From Allobosea sp. (lineage in GTDB: Bacteria; Pseudomonadota; Alphaproteobacteria; Rhizobiales; Kaistiaceae), in contig JAFKFV010000011.1 of assembly GCA_017307955.1 (NCBI GenBank), positions 1 to 64,000 of the forward strand: a stretch of 64,000 bases of DNA, in the 5' to 3' direction. The notes beneath the pieces are model-generated. The model did no database searches. It saw only the letters and a program-made list of their open reading frames with translations, and had not been told where the DNA came from. This document shows positions 8,144 through 22,420 of this stretch, piece after piece. Position 1 is the first letter of the stretch. The number at the start of each line of letters is the position of its first letter. The translations under genes and the position numbers were made by a program.

Positions 8144-11100
8144 GCGGGCCCGCCACCCTCTATGCCGAGCTCGCGGCGATGAGCAATTTCTCCTTCCTGG
8201 AGGGCGGCTCGCATCCCGGCGAACTCGTGGCGCGCGCCTATGGCCTCGGCCTCGCCGGCATCGGCATTGCCGATCGCAACAGCTTCGCCGGCATCGTCCG
8301 CGCGCATGCCGCCTGGACGAGCGAAGAGATCGGCAATCCGCGCGCCGCCGGCTTCCGTCTCGTGATCGGCGTCCGTCTCGTCTTTCGCGATGGAACGCCC
8401 GACATCATCGCCTATCCGACCGATCTTCCCGCCTATTCGCGGCTCTGCCAGCTGCTGAGCCTCGGCAAAAGGCGGGCGCCGAAGGGCGAATGCCATCTCG
8501 ATCACGCGGATCTCGCCGCCCATGCCGAGGGCTCGCTGCTGATCGTGATGCCGCCCGAAAGGCCGGGCGAAGGCTTCGCCGCCGCGCTCAAGGCGATCGC
8601 CGGCCTCGCGCCGGGGCGTTCCTATCTCGCCGCCGCGATGCGCCGCCGGGGCGATGACCGCCGCCGCCTCGCCGGTCTGGCGGACCTCGCGCAAGGGGCG
8701 GGCGTGCCGCTCCTCGCCGTCAACGACGTGCTCTATCACGGCCCGGAGCGGCGGGTGTTGCAGGACGTGCTCACCTGCATCCGCGAGAAGACGACCATCG
8801 AGAAGGCGGGCCGCCGGCTGCAGGCGAATGCCGAGCGGCATCTGAAGGACGGCGAGGAGATGGCGCGCCTCTTCCGCGACCGGCCCGGCGCCATCGCCGA
8901 GACGCTGCGGCTCCTTTCGCGCATCAGCTTCACGCTCGACGAGATCCATTACGAATATCCGCATGAGGAGGTGCCGGAGGGCGTGACGCCGCAGGCGCAT
9001 CTGGAAGCGCTGGCATGGGCCGGGGCGCGCGAGCGCTTTCCGGACGGCATTCCGGATGGCATCCGCGACGGGCTCGCCAAGGAACTGGCGCTCATCGCGC
9101 AGCTCGATTACCCGGCCTATTTCCTCACCGTGCACGACATCGTCCGCTTCGCGAAAAGCGTCGGCATCCTCTGCCAGGGACGCGGCTCGGCTGCCAATTC
9201 CACCGTCTGCTACTGCCTCGGCATCACCTCGGTGAGCCCGGCCGAGCACCAATTGCTCTTCGAGCGCTTCCTCTCGGCCGAGCGGCGCGAGCCGCCCGAC
9301 ATCGATGTCGATTTCGAGCATGAGCGGCGCGAGGAGGTGATCCAGTATATCTATCGCCGCTATCACATCTCGCATGCGGCGATCTGCGCCACGGTGATCT
9401 CCTATCGCACCAAAAGCGCCATCCGCGAGGTCGGCAAGGCGCTCGGCCTTTCCGAGGATGTCGTCCAGGCGCTGGGCGGTACGGTCTGGGGCGGCGGCTG
9501 GGGCTCGGCGCTGCAGGAAAAGCATGTGCGCGAGGCGGGGCTCGATCCCATGAACAGGGTCATCGCCCGCGCCGTGGAACTCGCCGAGGAGCTGCGCGGC
9601 TTCCCGCGCCATCTCTCGCAGCATGTCGGCGGCTTCGTCCTGACCCGCCATCCGCTCAACGATCTCGTGCCGAGCGGGCCGGCGGCGATGGAGGGGCGCA
9701 GCTTCATCGAATGGGACAAGGACGACATCGATGTCGTGAAGATGATGAAGGTCGACGTGCTCGGCCTCGGCATGCTGACCTGCATCCGCAAGGCCTTCGA
9801 CCTGATCGCGGCGACGGAGGGCAAGCGCTACGAGCTGCACACCGTGAAACCGGGCGACGCAGCCGTCTATGCGATGCTGCAGAAGGGCGATTCGATCGGC
9901 GTCTTCCAGGTCGAGAGCCGCGCGCAGATGAACATGCTGCCGCGCCTCAAGCCCGAGAAATTCTACGATCTCGTCATCCAGGTGGCGATCGTGCGGCCGG
10001 GGCCGATCCAGGGCGACATGGTGCATCCCTATCTCCGCCGCCGCCAGGGGCTCGAAGAGGTGAGCTATCCCTCGCCGTCGCCGGAGCATGGGCCGGCGGA
10101 TGAATTGAAGCAGGTGCTCGGCCGGACGCTCGGCGTGCCGCTCTTCCAGGAGCAGGCGATGAAGATGGCCATGGTCGCGGCGCGCTTCACCCCCGACCAG
10201 GCCAACGGGCTGCGCCGCGCGATGGCCACCTTCCGCCACAACGGCACCATCCACCGCTATGAGGCGATGATGGTGGAAGGCATGGTGCGGCGGGGCTATG
10301 ACCGCGCCTTCGCCGAGCGCTGCTACAGCCAGATCAAGGGCTTCGGCGAATATGGCTTTCCCGAGAGCCATGCCGCGAGCTTCGCGCGGCTCGTCTATGT
10401 CTCCGCCTATATCAAGTGCCACTATCCGGCCGCCTTCGCCGCCGCGCTTTTGAATGCGCAGCCCATGGGCTTCTATGCCCCGGCGCAGATCGTGCGCGAC
10501 GCCGCCGAGCATGGCGTGCCGGTCCATCCCGTCGATGTCGCGGCGAGCGAATGGGACAATACGCTGGCGCGCGGCGCGGACGGGATCGTCGCGCTCCGGC
10601 TCGGCTTCCGCCAGATCGACGGCTTCCGCGAGGACTGGGCGGAGCGGATCGCGGCGGCGAGGGGCGCGGGCGGCTTCGAGGATTTCGACGGCTTCGTGCG
10701 CGCGACGCGGCTGGAGCGGCGGGCCTATGAGAAGCTCGCCGATGCCGACGCCTTCCGCTCGCTCGGCCTCGACCGCCGCGCGGCGCTGTGGAATGTCCGC
10801 CGCCTGCCGGGCGACGCGCCGCTGCCGCTCTTCGCCGCCGCCGACGCGGCCGAGCTCGGCCGCGAGAGCGATGCGCCGCTCCCCGAAATGCCGCTTTCCG
10901 AGCATGTCGTCGCGGATTACCAGACGCTGCGCCTGTCGCTGAAGGCGCATCCGATGTCGTTCCTGCGCGCGGATTATCGCCGCGAGCGCATCCTCTCGGC
11001 GGCGGAGACGGTGAAGCTCCGCGACGGATGGTCGGCGCGCATGGCCGGCATCGTCCTGGTGCGGCAGCGGCCGGGCAAGGGCAATGTCGTCTTCATGACG

Positions 11101-11406
11101 CTGGAGGACGAGACGGGCGTCGCCAATATCGTCGTGTGGACGCGCATGTTCGACCGCTATCGCCGCGTCATCCTCGGCGCCCGGCTGCTGCTCGTCGAGG
11201 GACGCATCCAGAGGAGCCCGGAAGGCATCGTCCATCTCGTCGCCGGCCATCTGGTCGACCGGACCGGCGATCTCGTGCGCCTCTCGGAGGATCACAAGGC
11301 GAAGCTGCAGCTCTCGCGCGCCGACGAATTCGTGCATCCGCAATATCCGCGCGGCGGCCATCCGCGGAACGTGCGCGTCATCCCGAAATCGCGCGACTTC
11401 CATTGA
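8140..11406 (+). CDS. dnaE2: Error-prone DNA polymerase DnaE2
   Basis: This 1088-residue C-family polymerase carries out translesion synthesis in the SOS response. It starts with a PHP domain ([19 protein letters not shown]). The palm motif [10 protein letters not shown] lies near residues 347-356, and catalytic aspartates Asp389 and Asp391 are in PDIDVDF. A C-terminal OB domain follows (around [20 protein letters not shown]). The length is normal for DnaE2, shorter than DnaE1. It is the last gene of the LexA-controlled imuA-imuB-dnaE2 operon. Confidence 0.95.
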   Translation: MSGPATLYAELAAMSNFSFLEGGSHPGELVARAYGLGLAGIGIADRNSFAGIVRAHAAWTSEEIGNPRAAGFRLVIGVRLVFRDGTPDIIAYPTDLPAYSRLCQLLSLGKRRAPKGECHLDHADLAAHAEGSLLIVMPPERPGEGFAAALKAIAGLAPGRSYLAAAMRRRGDDRRRLAGLADLAQGAGVPLLAVNDVLYHGPERRVLQDVLTCIREKTTIEKAGRRLQANAERHLKDGEEMARLFRDRPGAIAETLRLLSRISFTLDEIHYEYPHEEVPEGVTPQAHLEALAWAGARERFPDGIPDGIRDGLAKELALIAQLDYPAYFLTVHDIVRFAKSVGILCQGRGSAANSTVCYCLGITSVSPAEHQLLFERFLSAERREPPDIDVDFEHERREEVIQYIYRRYHISHAAICATVISYRTKSAIREVGKALGLSEDVVQALGGTVWGGGWGSALQEKHVREAGLDPMNRVIARAVELAEELRGFPRHLSQHVGGFVLTRHPLNDLVPSGPAAMEGRSFIEWDKDDIDVVKMMKVDVLGLGMLTCIRKAFDLIAATEGKRYELHTVKPGDAAVYAMLQKGDSIGVFQVESRAQMNMLPRLKPEKFYDLVIQVAIVRPGPIQGDMVHPYLRRRQGLEEVSYPSPSPEHGPADELKQVLGRTLGVPLFQEQAMKMAMVAARFTPDQANGLRRAMATFRHNGTIHRYEAMMVEGMVRRGYDRAFAERCYSQIKGFGEYGFPESHAASFARLVYVSAYIKCHYPAAFAAALLNAQPMGFYAPAQIVRDAAEHGVPVHPVDVAASEWDNTLARGADGIVALRLGFRQIDGFREDWAERIAAARGAGGFEDFDGFVRATRLERRAYEKLADADAFRSLGLDRRAALWNVRRLPGDAPLPLFAAADAAELGRESDAPLPEMPLSEHVVADYQTLRLSLKAHPMSFLRADYRRERILSAAETVKLRDGWSARMAGIVLVRQRPGKGNVVFMTLEDETGVANIVVWTRMFDRYRRVILGARLLLVEGRIQRSPEGIVHLVAGHLVDRTGDLVRLSEDHKAKLQLSRADEFVHPQYPRGGHPRNVRVIPKSRDFH

Positions 11407-11470
11407 GGCGGGGCTGGACAGCGCCGCCGCGCCGGCTATGCCTTGTCGGGCAATCCGGGAGGACACGAGA

Positions 11471-12667
11471 ATGGAACAATGCTGGCGCTGGTTCGGGCCG
11501 AACGATCCGGTGACGCTCGATCACGTGAAGCAGGCCGGCGCCACCGGCATCGTCACGGCGCTGCATCACATCTATGACGGCCGCGCCTGGACGAGCGAGG
11601 ATGTCGCGGAGCGCAAGGGCATCATCGAGAAGGCGGGGCTCCGCTGGAGCGTCTGCGAGTCGATCCCGGTCCCGTCCGAGATCAAGCTGCGCTCGGGCGC
11701 CTATCGCGAGAAGATCGACAACTGGAAGAAGAGCCTCGAAAGCCTCGGCAAGGCCGGCATTCCGGTCGTCTGCTACAATTTCATGCCGGTCGTCGACTGG
11801 ACGCGCACCGATCTCATGTTCCGCCGGCCGACCGGCGGCTATGCGCTGCGCTTCGACATGCCGGATTTCGTCGCCTATGACGTGCATGTCCTGAAGCGCC
11901 CGAACGCGAGCGCCTCCTATTCCGACGCGCTGAACGTCGAGGCCGAGAAGCGCGCCAAGGCGATGGACGCAGAGGCCGTCAGGCGGCTCGAGACCAACAT
12001 CATCGCCGGGCTGCCGGGCGGCGAGGACAGCTACACCCGCGAGGGCATCGCCCGCCAGATCGCCCGCTTCGACGGACTGGGCGACGCCGAGATGCGCGAG
12101 CACCTGATCGAATTCGTGCGCGAGGTGGCGCCGCTCGCCGAGGATCTCGGCGTCAGGCTCGGCATCCATGCCGACGACCCGCCCTTCTCGCTGTTCGGCC
12201 TGCCGCGCGTCGTCTCGACGGCCGAGGACACGCGCACCCTGCTCTCGGCGGTCGATATCACGGCCAACGGCCTGACGCTCTGCGCCGGCTCCTATGGCGC
12301 CCGCCCCGACAACGATCTGCCCGCCATGGCCGAGGCGTTCGGGCCGCGCGTCCATTTCGTGCATCTGCGCAATGTCACGCGCGAGGCCGACGGCTCCTTC
12401 TTCGAGGACGACCATCTCGCCGGCGGCACCGACATGGTGAAGCTGATCGCCGCGCTCATCCGCGAGGAACGCCGCCGCGCCGCCGAGGGCCGCGGCGATA
12501 CGGCGATCCCGATGCGCCCTGATCACGGCCATCTGCTCGTCGACGACATCGACAAGGTCGAGGCCGGACTCAAGGTCAATGCCGGCTATTCCTGCATTGG
12601 CCGCCTGAAGGGCCTCGCCGAACTGCGCGGGGTGATGGCGGCGGTCGACCAGCTGATGCCGGCCTGA
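11471..12667 (+). CDS. uxuA: Mannonate dehydratase
   Basis: The 398-residue protein starts [33 protein letters not shown] (given here in part), which is characteristic of UxuA. It converts D-mannonate to 2-keto-3-deoxygluconate in glucuronate breakdown. Supporting motifs are [27 protein letters not shown] and MRPDHGH near the C-terminus, which holds metal ligands. The ATG at 11471 follows GGGAGGACACGAGA. It appears to be a single-gene unit; no mannonate oxidoreductase is next to it. Confidence 0.93.
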   Translation: MEQCWRWFGPNDPVTLDHVKQAGATGIVTALHHIYDGRAWTSEDVAERKGIIEKAGLRWSVCESIPVPSEIKLRSGAYREKIDNWKKSLESLGKAGIPVVCYNFMPVVDWTRTDLMFRRPTGGYALRFDMPDFVAYDVHVLKRPNASASYSDALNVEAEKRAKAMDAEAVRRLETNIIAGLPGGEDSYTREGIARQIARFDGLGDAEMREHLIEFVREVAPLAEDLGVRLGIHADDPPFSLFGLPRVVSTAEDTRTLLSAVDITANGLTLCAGSYGARPDNDLPAMAEAFGPRVHFVHLRNVTREADGSFFEDDHLAGGTDMVKLIAALIREERRRAAEGRGDTAIPMRPDHGHLLVDDIDKVEAGLKVNAGYSCIGRLKGLAELRGVMAAVDQLMPA

Positions 12668-12689
12668 GGCGGCCGGGGCATCCAAGGAC

Positions 12690-12830
12690 CCCTCTCCATC
12701 TCTCCCCCGCTTCGCGGGAGAGAGGGCAGGGCGCGACCCTCATCGGTGCTGCGGCCCTCCGGGGTAGCTCTTCTCCCTCTCCCGCGCAGCGGGGGAGGGC
12801 CGGGGAGGGGTTCCTGATTCCAGTCCGGAG
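12690..12830. repeat. Cluster of REP-like hairpins in the 384-base gap between uxuA and the TetR gene
   Basis: Two palindromes of the same family as at 60-163 are visible. One is about 12700-12725 (CTCTCCCCCGC / GCGGGAGAGAG). The other is about 12775-12799 (CCCTCTCCCGC, GCA, GCGGGGGAGGG) and is followed by CCGGGGAGGGG. Degenerate pieces continue to about 12880. The rest of 12668-13051 holds no gene that I can support; it contains the promoter and operator of the next gene. Confidence 0.7.
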
Positions 12831-13015
12831 AGGGCAGGCAGGGTCTTTCCCTTTCCACGACGCTCTCCCCCAGAGCTCAGACGCCTTCACAATCCGCCCT
12901 CGAAACGAACAGTTGCGGCCGCCCACTGCTCAATCTTCGGTCGCAGGCTGCCTGGCACGAAGAATCTTCCCGTCGCGTCATTGACTCCGCAACCCGGTCT
13001 CGCCATTTGCTGCGA

Positions 13016-13031
13016 GCGAATGTTCATTCGC
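13016..13031. promoter_or_regulatory. Probable TetR operator upstream of the efflux operon
   Basis: GCGAATG-TT-CATTCGC is a perfect inverted repeat ending 20 bases before the TetR start codon. The core GAATGTTCATTC resembles operators of AcrR/TtgR-like regulators. A TTGACT hexamer at 12981-12986 may be the -35 element. Autorepression of the regulator and its efflux genes is the natural reading. Confidence 0.7.
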
Positions 13032-13051
13032 ATGGATGAGACGGGGGACCG

Positions 13052-13672
13052 ATGACGGCGGTGGTTGCGGAACAGGGCGGGAAACTGCAGGCGACGCATG
13101 AGGCGCGGCGGCTGCAGGTGCTCGACGCCGCGCGGGCCTGCTTCGCCCGTTCGGGCTTCCGCGGTGCCTCGATGCAGGAGATCTGCGCCGAGGCCAAGAT
13201 GAGCCCCGGCGCGCTCTACCGCTATTTCCCCTCCAAGGAGGCGATCATCGAGGCGATCGCCGAGGACGAGCGCTGCGACGCCGCGGCGATCGTCGAGACG
13301 ATGCGCGGCACCGCGCCGCTGATCGACCGGCTCTCAGGCTGCGCGATGGGCTATTTCGCCTTCATGCGCGATGCCGGCGCCTCCAGCCTCATGGCCGAGA
13401 TCGGTGCCGAGAGCCTCCGCAACAGCACGATCGGCCAGCGCTTCGCCCGCATCGACGACCAGGTACGCGACACGATCCGCGAGATCTTCGAGGAAGCGAT
13501 CGCCAAGGGCGAGATCCCGCCGATCGACGACATCAACGCGACCATCGGCATCACCATGGCCGCCGTCGACGGCATCGCGCTGCGCCAGATTTCCGATCCG
13601 GATTTGACGCCGGACCGTATCGAACCCGTCATGCGCCGGCTGATCGCCGGCGTGCTGCAGATCAGGATTTGA
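13052..13672 (+). CDS. TetR-family transcriptional regulator of the RND efflux operon
   Basis: The 206-residue protein has an N-terminal TetR helix-turn-helix at about residues 20-65 (RRLQVLDAARACFARSGFRG, then MSPGALYRYFPSKEAI). A helical ligand-binding domain follows. It lies 74 bases upstream of the adaptor gene in the same direction, and the palindrome at 13016-13031 precedes it. It probably represses itself and the pump and is relieved by a pump substrate. Confidence 0.88.
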   Translation: MTAVVAEQGGKLQATHEARRLQVLDAARACFARSGFRGASMQEICAEAKMSPGALYRYFPSKEAIIEAIAEDERCDAAAIVETMRGTAPLIDRLSGCAMGYFAFMRDAGASSLMAEIGAESLRNSTIGQRFARIDDQVRDTIREIFEEAIAKGEIPPIDDINATIGITMAAVDGIALRQISDPDLTPDRIEPVMRRLIAGVLQIRI

Positions 13673-13746
13673 CGCCAGGGAGGCGGCTCCAGAACCGCCC
13701 CGGCCGACCCCTCTTGCCAGAAGGCGCCGCATCGCGGCGGTCGAGA

Positions 13747-15015
13747 ATGAGTGATGTGATCCGCCTTGCGGTCTCGGCCGCGATCGCCGCCTTCCTGGCC
13801 GGCGCCTCGGTGTTGCTGCTCGGCGCGCCGGCCTTCGGCGCTGAGCCGGCCCCCGCTGCCACGGCCGCGCGTCCGCCCGCCATCACCGTCGCCCCGGCCG
13901 CGCGCGGCACCGTGGTCGACAGCGAGACGGCGGTGGGCTCGCTGGTCCCCCGCGAGGAAGTACTGGTCGGCGTCGATCTCGATGGCTTCCGCCTCGTCTC
14001 GGTCGAGGCCGAGGAGGGCGACCGCGTCGCGGCCGGCCAGGTGCTGGCGCGGCTCGACGCCGATACGCTCACCGTCCTGCTCGCCCAGAACACCTCGCAG
14101 ATCGCCCGCGCCGACGCCGCGATCGCGCAGGCGAAGAGCCAGATCGCCGAGGCGGTTGCGACCGAGGTCGAGGCCAAGGCGGCGCTCGACCGCAGCGCCT
14201 CTCTGAAGGAGAAGGGCTTCGCCGCCGACGCGACGCTCGACCAGCGCCGTTCGGCCGCCGATGCCGCCACCGCGCGCCGGGCCGCCGCCGAGCAGGGGCT
14301 CGCCGCCGCCGAGGCCGACAAGGCATTGACGGAGGCACAGCGCCGCGAACTCGAACTCCGCCTGGCGAAGACCGAGATCAAGGCGCCGACCGCCGGCATC
14401 GTGCTCGCGCGCAATGCCCGCATCGGCGCGGTGGTGTCGGGGGCCGGCGAGCCGCTGTTCCGCATCGCCGAGGACGGCGCCGTCGAACTCGAGGCCGAGG
14501 TTCCCGAGACGGCGCTCGCACGCATCGCCGTCGGCCAGACCGCGGCGATCCACGTCGCCGGCTCCAGCGCCGTGATCCCCGGCACGGTCCGCCTCGTCGC
14601 GCCGCGCATCGACGCCGCCTCGCGGCTCGGCCGCGTGCGCATCGCCCTGCCGGCCGATGCCGCGGTGAATGTCGGCGCCTTTGCCCGCGCCACCATCGAG
14701 ATCGCCCGCCATGACGGCGTCGCGCTGCCGCAATCGGCGGTCGTGACCATCGCCGGCAAGCCGACGGCGCAGGTGGTGGTGAACGGACGCATCGAGACGC
14801 GCAACCTTGAGACCGGCATTTCGGGCGAAGGCCTCGTCGAGGTCCGCTCGGGTGTCAAGGAAGGCGAAGAGGTCGTGCTGCGCGCCGGCACCTTCGTGCG
14901 CGACGGCGACCAGGTGACGCCGGTCGCCGCCAAGGAAGGCGTCAGTGATGGTGCTTCCGGCGAGCCGGCGGCGGCGAATTCGACGGCGGCCGAGGCCGAA
15001 GGAGTGAAGGGATGA
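13747..15015 (+). CDS. RND efflux periplasmic adaptor (membrane fusion) protein
   Basis: This 422-residue protein has an N-terminal membrane or signal segment (IRLAVSAAIAAFLAGASVLLLGAPAFGAEP). It then has the split lipoyl domain (VGVDLDGFRLVSVEAEEGDRV near 75-95 and KTEIKAPTAGIVLARNARIG near 215-235) around a long alpha-hairpin rich in Ala, Glu and Lys. Beta-barrel and membrane-proximal domains follow. It bridges the inner-membrane pump to an outer-membrane channel, which is not encoded here. Its stop overlaps the pump start (ATGA). The C-terminal 25 residues are Ala/Glu-rich and low complexity. Confidence 0.9.
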   Translation: MSDVIRLAVSAAIAAFLAGASVLLLGAPAFGAEPAPAATAARPPAITVAPAARGTVVDSETAVGSLVPREEVLVGVDLDGFRLVSVEAEEGDRVAAGQVLARLDADTLTVLLAQNTSQIARADAAIAQAKSQIAEAVATEVEAKAALDRSASLKEKGFAADATLDQRRSAADAATARRAAAEQGLAAAEADKALTEAQRRELELRLAKTEIKAPTAGIVLARNARIGAVVSGAGEPLFRIAEDGAVELEAEVPETALARIAVGQTAAIHVAGSSAVIPGTVRLVAPRIDAASRLGRVRIALPADAAVNVGAFARATIEIARHDGVALPQSAVVTIAGKPTAQVVVNGRIETRNLETGISGEGLVEVRSGVKEGEEVVLRAGTFVRDGDQVTPVAAKEGVSDGASGEPAAANSTAAEAEGVKG

Positions 15016-18000
15016 ACTGGAACTTCTCCGCCTGGTCGATCCGCAATCCGGTTCCGCCGATCCTCCTTTTCGTCGTCCTGATCGCGCTCGGCCTCTATTC
15101 CTTCTTCCACCTGCCGATCACGAAATTCCCGAACATCGACGTGCCGGTCATTTCGGTGACGGTGACCGATGTCGGCTCGGCTCCGGCCGAACTCGAGACG
15201 CAGGTGACCAAGAAGGTCGAGGACGCCATCGCCGGCATCTCCGGCGTCAAGCACATGACCTCGACGGTGACCGACGGTTCGTCGACGACGGCGGTCGAAT
15301 TCCGCCTCGAGATCAACACCGACCGCGCGCTCAACGACGTCAAGGACGCCATCGCCAAGATCCGCAGCGACCTGCCGGGCTCGGTCGAGGAGCCGATCGT
15401 CCAGCGCATCGATGTCGAGGGGCAGTCGATCCAGACCTATGCCGTGACGGCGCCGGCCATGACGCCGGAGGAACTGTCCTGGTTCGTCGACGACACCGTC
15501 ATCCGCGACCTGCAGGGCCTCAAGGGCGTCGGCCGCGTCGAGCGCATGGGCGGCGTCACGCGCGAGATCCAGGTCCGCCTCGATCCCGACCGGCTGATGG
15601 CGCTCGGCATCACCGCGGCCGAGGTCTCGCGCCAGCTGCGCGCGACCAATGTCGACCTGTCCGGCGGCCGCGCCGAAGTCGGTGGCCAGGAGCAGACGAT
15701 CCGCACGCTCGCCAATGCCGGCAGCATGGAGGACCTCGCGGCGACGCGCATCGTGCTGCCGGGCGGGCGCGAGATCCGTCTCTCCGATCTCGGCACCATC
15801 ACCGACGGCTATGAGGAGCCGAAGTCCTTCGCGCGGCTCGACGGCAAGCCGGTCGTCGCCTTCGCCATCTACCGCGCCAAGGGCGCCAGCGACGCCTCGG
15901 TGTCCGAGGTCGTGGCCGCCGAGGTGAAGAAGCTCGGCGAAAGCTATCCCGACGTCGCCTTCAGCCGCATCGACGACAGCGTCTACTACACATATGGCAA
16001 CTATGAGAGCGCGATGGACACGCTCGTCGAGGGCGCGATCCTCGCGATCCTCGTCGTGCTTCTGTTCCTGCGCGACATCCGCGCGACGATGATCGCGGCG
16101 ATCGCCCTTCCTCTCTCGGCGATCCCGACCTTCTGGGCGCTGTCGATGCTCGGCTTCTCGCTGAACCTCATCAGCCTGCTCGGCATCACGCTCGTGACGG
16201 GCATTCTCGTCGACGACGCCATCGTCGAGATCGAGAACATCGTCCGCCATATCCGCAACGGCAAGAAGCCCTATCGCGCGGCGCTGGAGGCGGCCGACGA
16301 GATCGGCCTCGCGGTCATCGCCATCTCGGCGACGATCATCGCCATCTTCGCGCCGGTCTCGTTCATGGGCGGCGTCGCGGGCCAGTATTTCAAGCAGTTC
16401 GGCCTCACCGTCGCGATCGCGGTGTTCTTCTCGCTGCTCGTCGCCCGCCTCATCACGCCGATGATGGCCGCCTTCTTCATGCGCGAGCCGTATGTCGGCG
16501 ACGGCACAGACGGACGGCCGCGCTGGCGCGGCTTCGGGCCGACGCTGAGGCGGCGGGTCGGCGGCTTCGCGATGCTCGGCATCCTGTTCGTCGCGCTCAT
16601 GATGCTGGTGGAGACGGCCGGCCCGGCCGCGTCCTGGTGGGGACCGCTCGGCATGCTCGACACCATCGCCGCGCGCCTCCTGCCGATGGGCTGGCCGCTG
16701 GTGATCGGCGCGACGCTCGCGGTCGTGCTCGCCGCCGCGGTGTTCGTCACCTGGCTCGGCCAGCCGCATCCCGAGGAGCATGAAGACGGCTTCATCATGC
16801 GCCTCTATACGGGGCTGCTGCGCGCGACGCTGTGGCGCCCGCGCATCCCGATGCCCTGGCACCATCAGGTGAACGGCGTCAGCGAGCGGGTTCGCCTGCG
16901 CTTCCCGCTGATGCCGCTCGTCACCATCTCGCTCGGCATCGCCTTCTTCCTCGTCTCGATGAACGCGACCAAATATCTCCCGACCGGCTTCATCCCGCCG
17001 GTGGACGAGGGCCGCATCGTCACCTCGGTCGAATTGCCGCCGGGCTCGACGCTCGACGAGACGCAGCGCGTCACCGACGCGATCTCCAGCCTGCTCGGCA
17101 AGGTCGAGGGCGTCGCCAGCGTCTTCGTGATGGGCGGCACCTCGCCGACCGGCACGCTCGAGAAGCGCCGCGCCACCGTCGTGCTCAACCTGACGCCGAA
17201 GGAGAGCGGCCGGCCGTCGCAAAAGGACCTGCAGTTCGTCGTCCAGGACAAGCTCGCCGAGGTTCCGGATATCCGCGCCTTCTTCATGAACGAGCGCGGC
17301 GACCGCGAGGCGACCGTCGGCATTCTCGGCCGCGACGGCGATGCGGTGGCCGCGGCCGCGACCTCGCTGGAAGCGGCGATGCGCAAGGATCCGATCTTCT
17401 CGAATCCGGCCGCGCAGGCCTCCTTCGCGCGGCCCGAGATCCGCATCACGCCGAAGAGCGACCAGGCCGCCGATCTCGGCATCGCCACCGACGCAATTTC
17501 GGAGACGGTGCGCGTCGCGACCATGGGCGATGCCGACAGCCAGCTGGCGAAGTTCACCGACGGCGACCGCCAGATTCCGATCCGCGTCGAATTCCGCGAA
17601 GGCGCGCGCGGCGATCTGAGCCTTCTGCAGGCGCTGCGCGTCCCGAAGCCGTCCGGCGGCTCGGTGCCGCTGTCGGTCGTCGCCGATGTGGGCTTCGGCC
17701 AGGGACCCTCGACGATCGAGCGCTATGATCGCGAGCGGCTGGTCAAGGTCGGCACCGACATGGCGACCGGCTATACTTCGGGCCAGGGCCTCGAGCGCAT
17801 CCAGTCGCTGCCGGCGGTCAAGGCGTTCCCGGCCGGCGTCCGCATCCAGGAAACGGGCGACGCCGAGATCCAGGGCGAGGTCTTCTCGGGCTTCGCGCTC
17901 GCCATGGGCGCCGGCATCATGATGGTATTCGTGGTGCTGATCCTCCTGTTCAACAGCGTCATCCAGCCGATCACCATCCTCGCCTCGCTGCCGCTTTCGG

Positions 18001-18524
18001 TCGGCGGCGTGGTGGCGGCGCTGCTCATCACCAACAATGCGCTCTCGATGCCGGTCATCATCGGCATCCTGATGCTGATGGGCATCGTCACCAAGAACGC
18101 GATCATGCTGGTCGACTTCGCCGTCGAGCGCGAGAAGCACGGCATGGAGCAGACCGAGGCGGTGATCGATGCCGGCCGCAAGCGCGCCCGCCCGATCGTC
18201 ATGACGACCATCGCCATGGCCGCCGGCATGCTGCCGGCCGCCTATGGCGTCGGCCAGGGCGGCGAATTCCGCTCGCCCATGGCGATCGCGGTGATCGGCG
18301 GCCTTCTCGTCTCGACCGTGCTGTCGCTGGTCTTCATCCCGTCGGTCTATACGATCATGGACGACATCTCGCGCGGCATCGCCGGGCTGTTCCACTGGAT
18401 CGTGCGGCCCAACCGCGCCGACGACGACGAGACGTCGGCGCATGGCGACACTGCCGCGTCGGCGGCCGAGAGCAAGCAGGCCGAGGCCGATCACGCCGCG
18501 GCGATGCGCATCGCCGCGGAATAG
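15012..18524 (+). CDS. RND-family efflux pump inner-membrane permease
   Basis: The 1170-residue protein is a proton-driven exporter of the HAE1 type. It has the first membrane segment at about 14-32, a first periplasmic porter domain, and the TM2-6 block with LVTGILVDDAIVEIEN and the charged core. A second porter domain starts at PTGFIPPVDEGR, followed by the last membrane block with MGIVTKNAIMLVDFA. It is about 100 residues longer than usual. Between TM6 and TM7 (about residues 500-635) there is an extra stretch with two hydrophobic runs near 517-535 and 561-583. Substrate is unknown. Confidence 0.92.
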   Translation: MNWNFSAWSIRNPVPPILLFVVLIALGLYSFFHLPITKFPNIDVPVISVTVTDVGSAPAELETQVTKKVEDAIAGISGVKHMTSTVTDGSSTTAVEFRLEINTDRALNDVKDAIAKIRSDLPGSVEEPIVQRIDVEGQSIQTYAVTAPAMTPEELSWFVDDTVIRDLQGLKGVGRVERMGGVTREIQVRLDPDRLMALGITAAEVSRQLRATNVDLSGGRAEVGGQEQTIRTLANAGSMEDLAATRIVLPGGREIRLSDLGTITDGYEEPKSFARLDGKPVVAFAIYRAKGASDASVSEVVAAEVKKLGESYPDVAFSRIDDSVYYTYGNYESAMDTLVEGAILAILVVLLFLRDIRATMIAAIALPLSAIPTFWALSMLGFSLNLISLLGITLVTGILVDDAIVEIENIVRHIRNGKKPYRAALEAADEIGLAVIAISATIIAIFAPVSFMGGVAGQYFKQFGLTVAIAVFFSLLVARLITPMMAAFFMREPYVGDGTDGRPRWRGFGPTLRRRVGGFAMLGILFVALMMLVETAGPAASWWGPLGMLDTIAARLLPMGWPLVIGATLAVVLAAAVFVTWLGQPHPEEHEDGFIMRLYTGLLRATLWRPRIPMPWHHQVNGVSERVRLRFPLMPLVTISLGIAFFLVSMNATKYLPTGFIPPVDEGRIVTSVELPPGSTLDETQRVTDAISSLLGKVEGVASVFVMGGTSPTGTLEKRRATVVLNLTPKESGRPSQKDLQFVVQDKLAEVPDIRAFFMNERGDREATVGILGRDGDAVAAAATSLEAAMRKDPIFSNPAAQASFARPEIRITPKSDQAADLGIATDAISETVRVATMGDADSQLAKFTDGDRQIPIRVEFREGARGDLSLLQALRVPKPSGGSVPLSVVADVGFGQGPSTIERYDRERLVKVGTDMATGYTSGQGLERIQSLPAVKAFPAGVRIQETGDAEIQGEVFSGFALAMGAGIMMVFVVLILLFNSVIQPITILASLPLSVGGVVAALLITNNALSMPVIIGILMLMGIVTKNAIMLVDFAVEREKHGMEQTEAVIDAGRKRARPIVMTTIAMAAGMLPAAYGVGQGGEFRSPMAIAVIGGLLVSTVLSLVFIPSVYTIMDDISRGIAGLFHWIVRPNRADDDETSAHGDTAASAAESKQAEADHAAAMRIAAE

Positions 18525-22412
<3,888 letters not shown>

Positions 22413-22420
<8 letters not shown>

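Noticed and set aside
8074..11466. An 1130-codon open frame on the minus strand, opposite dnaE2
   Set aside because: The plus strand encodes DnaE2 with all catalytic motifs. The minus frame is Arg/Ala/His-rich with no recognisable motif.
11438..11471. Upstream in-frame start for uxuA at 11438
   Set aside because: The UxuA family begins with the residues at 11471, where a good ribosome-binding site precedes the ATG.
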